Origin: Ruminococcus flavefaciens
GTDB lineage: Bacteria > Bacillota > Clostridia > Oscillospirales > Ruminococcaceae
Length of the DNA: 64,000 bases
NCBI RefSeq assembly: GCF_900143025.1
Contig: NZ_FRCT01000010.1
Span: 49,310 to 113,309 of the forward strand
Direction: 5' to 3'
Shown here: piece after piece, positions 7,397-14,612 of the stretch
Position numbering within the stretch: position 1 is the stretch's first letter
Layout: every line of letters starts with the position of its first letter
Notes under the pieces: generated by a model
Told to the model about the DNA's origin: nothing
Databases searched by the model: none
Seen by the model: only the letters and a program-made list of their open reading frames with translations
Translations under genes and position numbers: made by a program

Positions 7397-8311
7397 TTAC
7401 TTCTTGGTGTGCTGTGAGATGCCCTTGATATTGCTTACAGCCCAGTCGAATGTATCTGTAGTAAGAACAGAGCCGCAGTATTCGCAGACTGTGTTCTGGT
7501 TGATGTCGATATGAGCACCGCAGTACGGACAAGTCTGTGAGGTCGTACCTGTAGACTTTGATGTCTTTACGCCTGTAGTGCGGACGAGAGTCCATTCGTA
7601 GGTCATAAACTTCTCATCGGTATTGCTGCCGCGGACGATAGCACCTGTGTTATCATCGGTTACATAATCAACGATACGTGTTTCGATACTGATAACGATC
7701 ACATCAAGGTTACCCTCCTGCTTCCAGCCGAGGATATCCGTATCAAGTACAGAAATGCGGTCGATGTGGTTGGTCTGGTTGTTCTGACGGTACTTGTCGA
7801 GCTGTCTGTCCATCTGAGCGAACATTGCGCTTGTCATGTAAGGTCTGAGAGATTCTATATTCTTATTCTGCCATTCATTCTGGAAACGTACATAGAGATT
7901 TGATACCTTTTCGCGGAAATCAAATGTTGAGAAATCAGGATCAACATTGAGATATTCGTAAATGCTGCGGAGATCGCTCTTTGGCTTCAGATTGTATGTA
8001 TGGTGATGTTGTTTCTTGCTTATTCTGTCAATTCTAAAGGCTGTAAAAAGTACGATTGAAGCCGCAGCCAAACCAAAAGCTGTACCGCTGCCGCTTCCTG
8101 AGCCTGAATAATCGTCATCGTCGTCCCAGCTGCTGTCGCTGTCCCAATCGTTACTGTCGTAATCGCTGTCCCAGCTGTCACTGTCCCAGCCGCCGCTGTC
8201 GTAATCGGAGTCGCCTGCAAAATCACCGAAATCCGCACGAGACCTCAGCGGAATGATGATAAGACACAGAAGAATTGCAATTACGGGAACAAACTTGAAA
8301 AACTTTTTCAT
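7397..8311 (-). CDS. Tim44-like domain membrane protein with zinc ribbon
   Basis: A 304-residue protein. A signal-type hydrophobic N-terminus (about 1-26) is followed by a striking Asp/Ser/Trp-rich low-complexity segment (about 31-75, repeats of DSDWDSD type), a Gly-rich hinge, a transmembrane helix (about 78-95), a Tim44-like domain (about 110-250) and a zinc ribbon CPYCGAH...CEYCGS near the C-terminus. Tim44-like proteins of bacteria are membrane-associated and poorly characterised. It is the first gene of a three-gene operon with the shorter paralogue (26 bases downstream) and the Spo0A-like regulator, behind a good promoter. Confidence 0.75.
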   Translation of the reverse strand: MKKFFKFVPVIAILLCLIIIPLRSRADFGDFAGDSDYDSGGWDSDSWDSDYDSNDWDSDSSWDDDDDYSGSGSGSGTAFGLAAASIVLFTAFRIDRISKKQHHHTYNLKPKSDLRSIYEYLNVDPDFSTFDFREKVSNLYVRFQNEWQNKNIESLRPYMTSAMFAQMDRQLDKYRQNNQTNHIDRISVLDTDILGWKQEGNLDVIVISIETRIVDYVTDDNTGAIVRGSNTDEKFMTYEWTLVRTTGVKTSKSTGTTSQTCPYCGAHIDINQNTVCEYCGSVLTTDTFDWAVSNIKGISQHTKK

Positions 8312-8344
8312 TGTTATACCCTCACCATATTATATAATAACAAT

Positions 8345-8373
8345 ATTATACCATATGATTTTCAATAAATCAA
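8345..8373 (-). promoter_or_regulatory. Promoter of the Tim44-like operon
   Basis: Minus strand TTGATT (8368-8373) and TATAAT (8345-8350) with a 17-base spacer, 34 bases upstream of the start codon at 8311. Confidence 0.7.
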
Positions 8374-8560
8374 CAGACGAGGCGAAATTTTAGTAGTATT
8401 AGTGAATTGTAGGGAACGGCGTTATCAATTCGGAATTCGGAATTCCGAATTATTGTGTCTGCTGCGCAGACGGATTTGAATTTGTGTAGGGGCGCACAGT
8501 GTGTACCCGCAAGCCCTTAGCCTTTAGCCCTTAGGATATGGCTTCGCTAAATGACACAAT

Positions 8561-8647
8561 TGTAGGGTACGGTGACTTCCTGTAGTACAGGGAGATGTCC
8601 GAAGGACAGAGGGTCGCGGCTCCTGTTGGGAGCCCTCGACGTCCCGC
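8561..8647 (+). repeat. Multi-hairpin dispersed repeat, copy A
   Basis: An 87-base element nearly identical (about 6 differences) to 18118-18203. It contains three hairpins: CTTCCTG with CAGGGAG, TGTCC-GAA-GGACA, and GTCGCGGCTCC with GGGAGCCCTCGAC. In copy B an outer GGGACG/CGTCCC stem closes the junction; in copy A that stem has one mismatch. Confidence 0.85.
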
Positions 8648-8681
8648 AAATTCTAAAAACGTGCAAATAATGCATTATCTA

Positions 8682-8708
8682 TGTAGGGGCGGATATTATC
8701 CGCCTGCG
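8682..8708 (+). repeat. GTAGGGG-headed hairpin repeat
   Basis: GTAGGGG is followed by GGCGGAT-ATTATCCGCC, a near-perfect stem, and TGC. It is one of several short relatives of the same intergenic repeat family in this window. Confidence 0.7.
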
Positions 8709-8934
8709 AGCAACGATGCAAGTATAAATGACACATTGTATGGGCGGCGTTCCGCCGCCCGTCGGTAAGTGATGAGTGGTAGTGCGCACAGTGTGTGCCT
8801 GCAAGTAAATATAGAGCAGCGACATAGATACTGATAATCAGCAGCTTTCACAAAATAGGGACAGTGAAATTGGTCATTGTGATAAATTATCGTTGTTTTT
8901 GTCGTTATACAGCCATTTTTAGTGGCTTATGCCC

Positions 8935-8963
8935 TTGACAATTCTGCGATTATATGGCATAAT
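8935..8963 (+). promoter_or_regulatory. Sigma-A promoter of the GH9 cellulase
   Basis: TTGACA (8935-8940) and CATAAT (8958-8963) with a 17-base spacer. The leader of about 75 bases ends in GAGAGGAGAG before the ATG at 9044. Confidence 0.8.
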
Positions 8964-9043
8964 CTAAGTTGTATAGCTATGTATACTCGTGAGGAAGCTG
9001 CGTATTTATACGCGGCAATAAAAAATGAGAGGAGAGTTTTACT

Positions 9044-11488
9044 ATGCTTAAAAAAATCACAAGCGGATTTCTTTCTGCTATAGTTCTTGGCACGTCCGTA
9101 TTGTCGTCAGTACCTTCGGCTGTTATCAATACTGCAACTGCTGCTGACGGAAAGTACAATTACGTTGACGCACTTGACAAATCGCTGTACTTCTATGAGG
9201 TCCAGCAGGCAGGTCCGCTCCCCGAATGGAACAGAGTTGAGTGGAGAGCCGATTCTACTATGGAGGACCCTGTACTGGGCGGCTGGTACGATGCAGGTGA
9301 CCACGTAAAATTCAATCTGCCTATGGCTTATTCGGCTTCTATGCTTGCATGGGGACTTTATCAGTATCCCGACGGAGTTGAAAAGGCAGGTCTTAAACAA
9401 ACATACGTTAATAACCTTGAATTTGTCCTTGATTATCTTGCTGAATGTGACAAGGGCAAAGAGGTAATATATCAGGTAGGTATCGGTAAGGACGACCATA
9501 CATGGTGGGGTCCTGTTGAGCTTCTTGAATATGGTATGGCAGATAACTCACATAAGCTTGAGGACTGCCGTGCTGCTCTGAAATCATCAAAGGGCTGTAC
9601 AGCTGTATTCGGCGAAATGGCAGCAGCTCTCGCAGCAGGTGCAGCAGCACTTGACGGTGATATAGACGCTTCAAAGAAGGCTGATTATATCAAGCACGCT
9701 GAGAATATCTACAATATCGCAAAGGAATCTCCAAGCGATGCAGTTTACAACGACAGCGATGCACAGGGCTTCTACCGCTCGGAGCATTGCTACGACCAGC
9801 TTTTCTACGCTGCAAACTGGCTCTATATCGCAACAGGCGACCAGTCATACCTCGATGAAGCTAAGGGCTATATCTCAAAGCTCCCACAGATGCTCGGTGA
9901 GGGCGGTACTGCATACGGCTGGGCACACTGCTGGGACGATAATACACAGGGCGGTATGCTGCTCTATGCTATAAACACAAACGATTCAACTGCTATCGCA
10001 CACGTTAAGAAGCACTGCGACCGTTGGGTAAACGGTGAAGAAGCAAAGAAGATAAGCGGCGGACTCCGCTGGCTCAGCAACTGGGGCAGCCTGAGATATG
10101 CAAATGCTTCTGCTTTCCTTGCAACTGTTGCAGCTGATACAGTTCTCAAGTCTGAGGCTGATAAGTATAATGACTTTGCCGAGACTCAGGTAAACTACGC
10201 TCTCGGTGATAACCCGCTGAAGCAGAGCTTTGTTGTAGGCTTCGGCGACAAGTATCCTCAGAACCCGCATCACCGTACATCACACGGTTCATGGAAGAAC
10301 GACCTGAAGATACCTTCACACGCTCGTCATATCCTTTACGGTGCTCTCGTAGGCGGTCCTAATGAGGACGGTTCTTATAACGATGACCGTCAGGACTTCA
10401 TCAACAATGAGGTCGCTACAGACTATAACGCAGGATTTACTGCTATGCTCTGTAAAATGATAGACAAGTACGGCGGTTCTAAGGATCCGAGCTTCCCTGC
10501 AAAGGAAGTACACGACAGCCCTGAGTTCTACGTTGAAGTTCTCTCAAAGGGCGGAGATGCAAGCGGACAGACTATAAGCTTCAAGGTAACAAACCACTCT
10601 GCATGGCCTGCAAGAGTACAGGACAATATCTCATTCAGATACTTCATGGACCTCAGCGAGGTAAAGGCTCAGGGCAAGAATCCTGAGGATCTGGTTATCC
10701 GCTGCGACCGTGACCAGTCTGAAATGTACGCAGGCAAGGGCTATAAGTCAGCTGAAATATCAAAGCCTATCCAGTACAGCGGCGATATCTACTATATCGA
10801 AGTTAAACTCCCTGACGGAAGAGTTGTTCTTCCTATCTCAGAGGGACAGCAGCAGTGCGAGATACTCCTTGCACTTGTAATGCCTGATTACGGCAGCGGC
10901 TGGGACGCTTCAAATGACTTCTCAAACAAGGGTCTGGGCAAGACTGCAAAGGGTGCTGACGGCTCAACTATCGGAGTTATGACTCCTTATGTTCCTGTTT
11001 ATGTAAACGGCAAGCTTTACTACGGTGAAGAGCCTGACGGCACAAAGGCTGACGGTCTCGGCGGTACAGGCAGCGATACTCCAAAGGTAACTACATCAAC
11101 TACTACAAAGCCAAAGGAGACAACTACCACCACAACTACTACATCTAAAACTACTACAAGCACAACATCAACTACTACAAAGCCTGTTGAGATAACAACA
11201 ACTACAGATAATCAAGGCGGCACAAATACGACGGAGGTAACAAAATACGGTGATGCTAATTGTGACAGTGAAGTTGATATGTCTGATATAGTTCTTATCA
11301 TGCAGTCACTGGCAAATCCTAACAAGTACGGACTTAATGGTACAGATAAGAACCATATCACAGAGCAGGGATACGCTAATGCAGATGCTGATAAGGCAGG
11401 TGCAGGCGTAACAACAAACGATGCGGTTGCAATACAGAAGTATCTTCTTAATTATTATCCATCACTTCCCGTATGGCCTGCACCATGA
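9044..11488 (+). CDS. GH9 cellulase with CBM3c-like module and dockerin
   Basis: An 814-residue secreted cellulase for cellulosome assembly. Modules in order: signal peptide (1 to about 34), GH9 catalytic domain (about 37-475), CBM3c-like module (about 488-660), Thr-rich linker (about 680-725) and C-terminal dockerin (about 734-808). GH9 landmarks are GGWYDAGDHVKFN with Asp83/Asp86, the PHHR-TSHG motif near 408, and the acid Glu455 in NNEVATDYNAGF. The dockerin shows a first calcium loop (DANCDSEVDMSD) and a second, altered repeat (DADKAGAGVTTNDAVAIQ). GH9 plus CBM3c is the processive-endoglucanase architecture. SD GAGAGGAG supports the start; a promoter and a terminator frame it as a single-gene unit. 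Confidence 0.93.
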   Translation: MLKKITSGFLSAIVLGTSVLSSVPSAVINTATAADGKYNYVDALDKSLYFYEVQQAGPLPEWNRVEWRADSTMEDPVLGGWYDAGDHVKFNLPMAYSASMLAWGLYQYPDGVEKAGLKQTYVNNLEFVLDYLAECDKGKEVIYQVGIGKDDHTWWGPVELLEYGMADNSHKLEDCRAALKSSKGCTAVFGEMAAALAAGAAALDGDIDASKKADYIKHAENIYNIAKESPSDAVYNDSDAQGFYRSEHCYDQLFYAANWLYIATGDQSYLDEAKGYISKLPQMLGEGGTAYGWAHCWDDNTQGGMLLYAINTNDSTAIAHVKKHCDRWVNGEEAKKISGGLRWLSNWGSLRYANASAFLATVAADTVLKSEADKYNDFAETQVNYALGDNPLKQSFVVGFGDKYPQNPHHRTSHGSWKNDLKIPSHARHILYGALVGGPNEDGSYNDDRQDFINNEVATDYNAGFTAMLCKMIDKYGGSKDPSFPAKEVHDSPEFYVEVLSKGGDASGQTISFKVTNHSAWPARVQDNISFRYFMDLSEVKAQGKNPEDLVIRCDRDQSEMYAGKGYKSAEISKPIQYSGDIYYIEVKLPDGRVVLPISEGQQQCEILLALVMPDYGSGWDASNDFSNKGLGKTAKGADGSTIGVMTPYVPVYVNGKLYYGEEPDGTKADGLGGTGSDTPKVTTSTTTKPKETTTTTTTTSKTTTSTTSTTTKPVEITTTTDNQGGTNTTEVTKYGDANCDSEVDMSDIVLIMQSLANPNKYGLNGTDKNHITEQGYANADADKAGAGVTTNDAVAIQKYLLNYYPSLPVWPAP

Positions 11489-11505
11489 ATTGAATAGCAA
11501 ATTTG

Positions 11506-11535
11506 AAAGCTCCCCGATAATTCGGGGAGCTTTTT
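11506..11535 (+). terminator. Terminator of the GH9 cellulase gene
   Basis: AGCTCCCCGA pairs with TCGGGGAGCT around a short TAAT loop and is followed by a T run, 20 bases after the stop codon. Confidence 0.88.
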
Positions 11536-11658
11536 AGTTTATCCAAAGAGACAGATTTAAAGGTGCGGACAAAGGAGAGCCTCTTGTCGGAACATTTTGA
11601 TCCGTCCGCGCAAGCGGACACCACAATTATGCATTATGAATTAAGCATTATGCATTAA

Positions 11659-11688
11659 AAATCTCCGAAGCATTTGCTTCGGAGATTT
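11659..11688. terminator. Bidirectional terminator downstream of the pspA operon
   Basis: AAATCTCCGAAGC and its perfect inverted copy GCTTCGGAGATTT flank an ATTT loop. It lies 9 bases beyond the stop codon of the 57-residue minus-strand gene. T-rich tails exist on both strands. Confidence 0.8.
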
Positions 11689-11696
11689 GAATTTTT

Positions 11697-11870
11697 TCAG
11701 ATACCGCAATCCTCGTATTCCTTCCACTTCTCATAGTAGAGCTTGTTGCTCCAGCTGCGGAAGAGGATATATGCTACGGAACAAATTGCAAGGAATATTG
11801 CACACAGTGTAGGCAGTGAATCCTTGAACATCTTTTTTGCGGAATATACATTTTCTTTTTTGCGGCTCAT
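11697..11870 (-). CDS. 57-residue single-span membrane protein after pspA
   Basis: The minus strand reads a 57-codon frame starting MSRKKENVYSAKKMF and ending EDCGI. A basic N-terminus is followed by one hydrophobic helix (about residues 19-38, LPTLCAIFLAICSVAYILF) and a polar tail rich in Tyr/Lys/Glu. It starts 27 bases after the pspA stop and is followed by a strong terminator, so it is very likely the second gene of the pspA operon. I do not recognise a family. A membrane anchor or sensor for PspA, by analogy with small Psp membrane partners, is inference from position only. No strong Shine-Dalgarno was found. Confidence 0.65.
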   Translation of the reverse strand: MSRKKENVYSAKKMFKDSLPTLCAIFLAICSVAYILFRSWSNKLYYEKWKEYEDCGI

Positions 11871-11897
11871 ATTATGATATCCTTTGCTGTTATTTTA

Positions 11898-12599
11898 TCA
11901 ATTATTTGAAGCTGTACCGCCGTTCATCTCAGCCATGAGTCTCTGGAGCTCAGCATCTACCTTAGCATCTGATTCCAGATTTTTGAAGGTGTCTCTAAGC
12001 TCGTCGCCTGAACCGCCGCCGAGTGCGTCGCCTGCGATCTCTGTGAATGCAGCAGCCTCAGCTTCCTTGCGCATTACCTTGTCCTCCATTCTCTGGAACT
12101 TCTCAAATGAGGAGTTAGGATCAAAGGTACCTGCTGCCTTTGCAAGGCTCTTCTGAGTATCAGCCATCTGTGAACGTGCGATAAGCATAGCCTGACGGCT
12201 CTTTGCCTCTTCAAGCTTTGCCTTGAGTACCTCTACCTGATCGCCGATAGCGTCTGTCTGTGCAGAGATAGACTCATACATTTCCTTATAGTTAGCAACG
12301 TCCTCGTCAGCCTTTACCTTTCTTGCGAGAGCCTGCTTAGCAAGGTCCTGATCGCCCTTTGAGAGTGCAGCCTTAGCCTTTAACTCCCAGTCAGCCGATA
12401 TCTTCTGAGCATCAAGGTACTTCTTCTCAGCAAGGCGCTCGCTTGCCTTTGCCTTGCCGTAGTTCTGAGTAGCCTTTGTAAGCTCTGTCTGCATATCAAT
12501 GATGATCTGCTTGACCATCTTCTCAGGATCTTCTGCTCTGTCGATAAGATCGTTTACGTTAGCCTTGAGAAGGTCGCTTAATCTTCTGAATACACCCAT
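11898..12599 (-). CDS. pspA: PspA/IM30 family membrane-stress protein
   Basis: A 233-residue, almost entirely alpha-helical protein beginning MGVFRRLSDLLKANVNDLIDRAEDP, the diagnostic PspA/Vipp1/LiaH N-terminus (amphipathic helix then NDLID.AEDP). Long coiled-coil helices fill residues 25-190. The family forms ESCRT-III-like rings and rods that bind and protect damaged membrane. The C-terminus ends GGTASNN without a Vipp1-type extension. SD CAGGAGGAT supports the start. It heads an operon with the 57-residue membrane protein and has a perfect promoter overlapped by a palindrome (12647-12659), a likely regulator site. Confidence 0.93.
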   Translation of the reverse strand: MGVFRRLSDLLKANVNDLIDRAEDPEKMVKQIIIDMQTELTKATQNYGKAKASERLAEKKYLDAQKISADWELKAKAALSKGDQDLAKQALARKVKADEDVANYKEMYESISAQTDAIGDQVEVLKAKLEEAKSRQAMLIARSQMADTQKSLAKAAGTFDPNSSFEKFQRMEDKVMRKEAEAAAFTEIAGDALGGGSGDELRDTFKNLESDAKVDAELQRLMAEMNGGTASNN

Positions 12600-12637
12600 T
12601 TTTATAATCCTCCTGTTTCATGTAACAATGTGTTTTA

Positions 12638-12659
12638 GGCACACCCCTTGTGCCACAAG
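12638..12659 (-). promoter_or_regulatory. Palindromes at the pspA transcription start
   Basis: CTTGTG-C-CACAAG (12647-12659) is a perfect palindrome where transcription should start, and it overlaps a second stem, GGCACA/TGTGCC (12638-12654). It could be an operator or a 5' mRNA hairpin. Confidence 0.5.
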
Positions 12660-12662
12660 ATA

Positions 12663-12691
12663 ATTATATGTTATAATTTTGTGGTTGTCAA
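12663..12691 (-). promoter_or_regulatory. Sigma-A promoter of pspA
   Basis: Minus strand TTGACA (12686-12691) and TATAAT (12663-12668), both perfect, with a 17-base spacer. Confidence 0.85.
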
Positions 12692-12758
12692 GAAAAAACT
12701 GTGCGATTTCATCTGATTTTCATTTATCAGACCTGTGTGTGAACGCATTATTACAAAA

Positions 12759-13028
12759 TTATTCCCCGTTTTTTTCCAGTTCATTAATATATTGCCCGAG
12801 TTTTTCAAAGTCGGTATTTGGTGAACTGAGACACTCGTCCGTGTCGATGCCGAGGAGTTTTTCACGGAGATCCAGCATTTTTTTCCTTCGTTCAAAGGCT
12901 TCGGCAGTCATGACTATCATATCCTGACATTTATCGTTTATGAGCTTCATGGGTTCAGATGTGATAGAACACAGCTTCACAAAAAGCTCATAGTTATCGC
13001 TAAAGTCATCACTTTTGATCGAAATCAT
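12759..13028 (-). CDS. Phd/YefM-like antitoxin, no toxin adjacent
   Basis: An 89-residue protein with the Phd/YefM layout: a short N-terminal strand-helix (SDDFSDNYELFVKLC), then EPMKLINDKCQDMIVMTAEAFERR, matching the family pattern in which a predicted strand is followed by VVM-type residues and E.Y/F. Such proteins bind operator DNA with the N-terminal half and neutralise a partner toxin (often RelE-like) with the C-terminal tail. No toxin-sized gene lies next to it on either strand, so it may be solitary or regulate another locus. SD AAAGGAG precedes the ATG at 13028. Confidence 0.6.
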   Translation of the reverse strand: MISIKSDDFSDNYELFVKLCSITSEPMKLINDKCQDMIVMTAEAFERRKKMLDLREKLLGIDTDECLSSPNTDFEKLGQYINELEKNGE

Positions 13029-13128
13029 GGAAAGTCTCTCCTTTCAAGGCGAAAAAATGATCCCCTGCTTACTATTTTACATTAAAAATATCGAGTTGTC
13101 AACATATTTTTGTAAAAATTGATGACTT

Positions 13129-14295
13129 TTATTTTATGTATATGTCTTTGGACACGGATATACTGCCTTCCAGCTGGTATTTTACATTCAGGGTAAGGGT
13201 ATCATCTGTTTTTACGGGAGTGATTTCCCGCGAGAGTATACGGGTATCTTTATCGAGAAAGTTGTTTTCGTAGAGGTAAACTCTTTCCATGAGTCGCTGT
13301 GACAGCTCTTCCTCGGTGAAGCTGTATTCAGTCGGCGACAGCTCTGTGATATCGGTTCTGTCTATACCTAAAGGGAGCTTTTTTCCGAAGAGCTCAAGGC
13401 TTTTACGGGATTTTTTGGAGCTGCTGTGCTCATAGTCGTTATGACCGAAGGAAAGAGGTATACCAAGGCTGAAAAGCCGCAGTCTGCGAAGCTTTTTCCT
13501 TTTACCTGTGGGGAGAAGCTCTTTTGAGACAAAGGGGGCGGAAAAGCTTATATTTTCCTCGTATGTGCCGCGGATATCGCCCATAGCGTGATAAATAAAG
13601 GACTTGCCGTTGTCTCCGTCGGAGACTCCGCTGATAAGCAGAGTGCCTTTTGGGACGTAGTCACCGACTATGTGTTTTAGCTCGCCGCACTGTACAAGCA
13701 CAGAGGATATGACTGCGTCACGGCTTGCCACGATATTGCAGGGGACGCGTTCAAGAGCCATATCGGGCTTGGGAACAGCTTCACGTATCTGCACTACGAT
13801 ACGGCTGCCTGTATGTCTCATACCTGCCCATGCAATGCCGTCAACCATAGTTTTGAGGCGGTTCTGGCAGTCACGCAGGTCAAGGCGGTAAAGGGGAGTG
13901 CCTGCTTTTACGTCAAGCTCTGCAAGGGCGGCGCGTATCACCTCGTCACTTATGGAGGTATTTCCTTCTATTTCGATGGTAACTACGGTTCGGGAGAAGT
14001 AAAGCACTGCTGCGGCTGCAAGTACGAGTCCTATAATAAGACCTGCCCGATTGCGGAAACGGTGAAGCCTTGCGGAAATGCTGTCGTATTCTGCGGTTTT
14101 CAGTTCTACAGCACATTTTTCTGCAAGTGAGCGTATTTTCTTCATATCCTTGCGGAAAACATCACCGCGGAACACCTCGCCGCGGCAGTACTGCTCCCTG
14201 CATTCGATGCGGCTTTCGTGCATAAGATTTATGAATTTATAGAGCTTCTTTCCCTGTGCGTTTATCCTCACTAAGCCTCTTATTTTCAGACTCAT
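13129..14295 (-). CDS. yqfD: Sporulation protein YqfD
   Basis: A 388-residue protein of the usual YqfD length. The N-terminal part (GLVRINAQGKKLYKFINLM) matches the family, a transmembrane segment lies at about 88-108, and the extracytoplasmic part starts with a POTRA/FtsQ-like region (VTIEIEGNTSISDEVIRAAL). In Bacillus, YqfD is a mother-cell sporulation protein expressed with YqfC; its molecular role is not well defined. The start at 14295 has SD AAAGGAG. Its first 59 bases overlap the end of yqfC in another frame. Confidence 0.9.
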   Translation of the reverse strand: MSLKIRGLVRINAQGKKLYKFINLMHESRIECREQYCRGEVFRGDVFRKDMKKIRSLAEKCAVELKTAEYDSISARLHRFRNRAGLIIGLVLAAAAVLYFSRTVVTIEIEGNTSISDEVIRAALAELDVKAGTPLYRLDLRDCQNRLKTMVDGIAWAGMRHTGSRIVVQIREAVPKPDMALERVPCNIVASRDAVISSVLVQCGELKHIVGDYVPKGTLLISGVSDGDNGKSFIYHAMGDIRGTYEENISFSAPFVSKELLPTGKRKKLRRLRLFSLGIPLSFGHNDYEHSSSKKSRKSLELFGKKLPLGIDRTDITELSPTEYSFTEEELSQRLMERVYLYENNFLDKDTRILSREITPVKTDDTLTLNVKYQLEGSISVSKDIYIK

Positions 14296-14554
14296 TGTGC
14301 TTGCTCCTTTCTGCGAATTCTATTTTTTCGATATATCCGCGGATAACAAGTCCTCCTGTGCGGAAGTCGAAGGCTCTGAGACCGTTTCCGTGTATACTTA
14401 TATATAATCTGCCTGAGACCAGCCGCATATAGACCTCGTTGTATTCCTCTATCCTGCGGCAGTTGTCTATTATCAGCTCCTTGTTGTCGGAAATGTGTAT
14501 ACCCGAGTTGAGATACAGAGTATCACGGGTAAGCTCCGCAAGCCAGTCAAACAT
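14237..14554 (-). CDS. yqfC: Sporulation protein YqfC (YabP/YqfC family)
   Basis: A 105-residue protein. The core (about residues 8-85) shows the YabP/YqfC pattern of short beta-strands: TLYLNSGIHISDNKELIIDNC, YNEVYMRLVSGRLYISIHG, and FDFRTGGLVIRGYIEKIEF. The start at 14554 is chosen because AGGAGTG lies seven bases upstream; an in-frame ATG at 14581 lacks a ribosome site. A charged 20-residue C-terminal tail extends 59 bases into yqfD, unusually far. It is transcribed divergently from the ylbJ-like gene. Expected to act in the mother cell during spore formation. Confidence 0.88.
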   Translation of the reverse strand: MFDWLAELTRDTLYLNSGIHISDNKELIIDNCRRIEEYNEVYMRLVSGRLYISIHGNGLRAFDFRTGGLVIRGYIEKIEFAERSKHNESENKRLSEDKRTGKEAL

Positions 14555-14612
14555 AAGCGTCACTCCTGTATATTTTTTCATTTCCAATAATATGATTAAT
14601 GGGGTGATGATT

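Larger units (their letters stand above)
8374..8934. repeat. Repeat-rich intergenic region
   Basis: No convincing gene lies here. The stretch is packed with short repeats: a GTAGGG head at 8409, EcoRI-site-like AATTCGGAATTC palindromes (8428-8451), GTAGGGG-headed elements at 8485-8510 and 8682-8708, a long multi-hairpin element at 8561-8647, a GC hairpin at 8737-8765, and a degenerate relative of the 8485 element near 8779-8801. The cellulase promoter begins right after. Confidence 0.75.

Noticed and set aside
8374..8934. CRISPR array
   Set aside because: Repeats differ in length and centre, spacing is irregular and no cas genes occur in the window.
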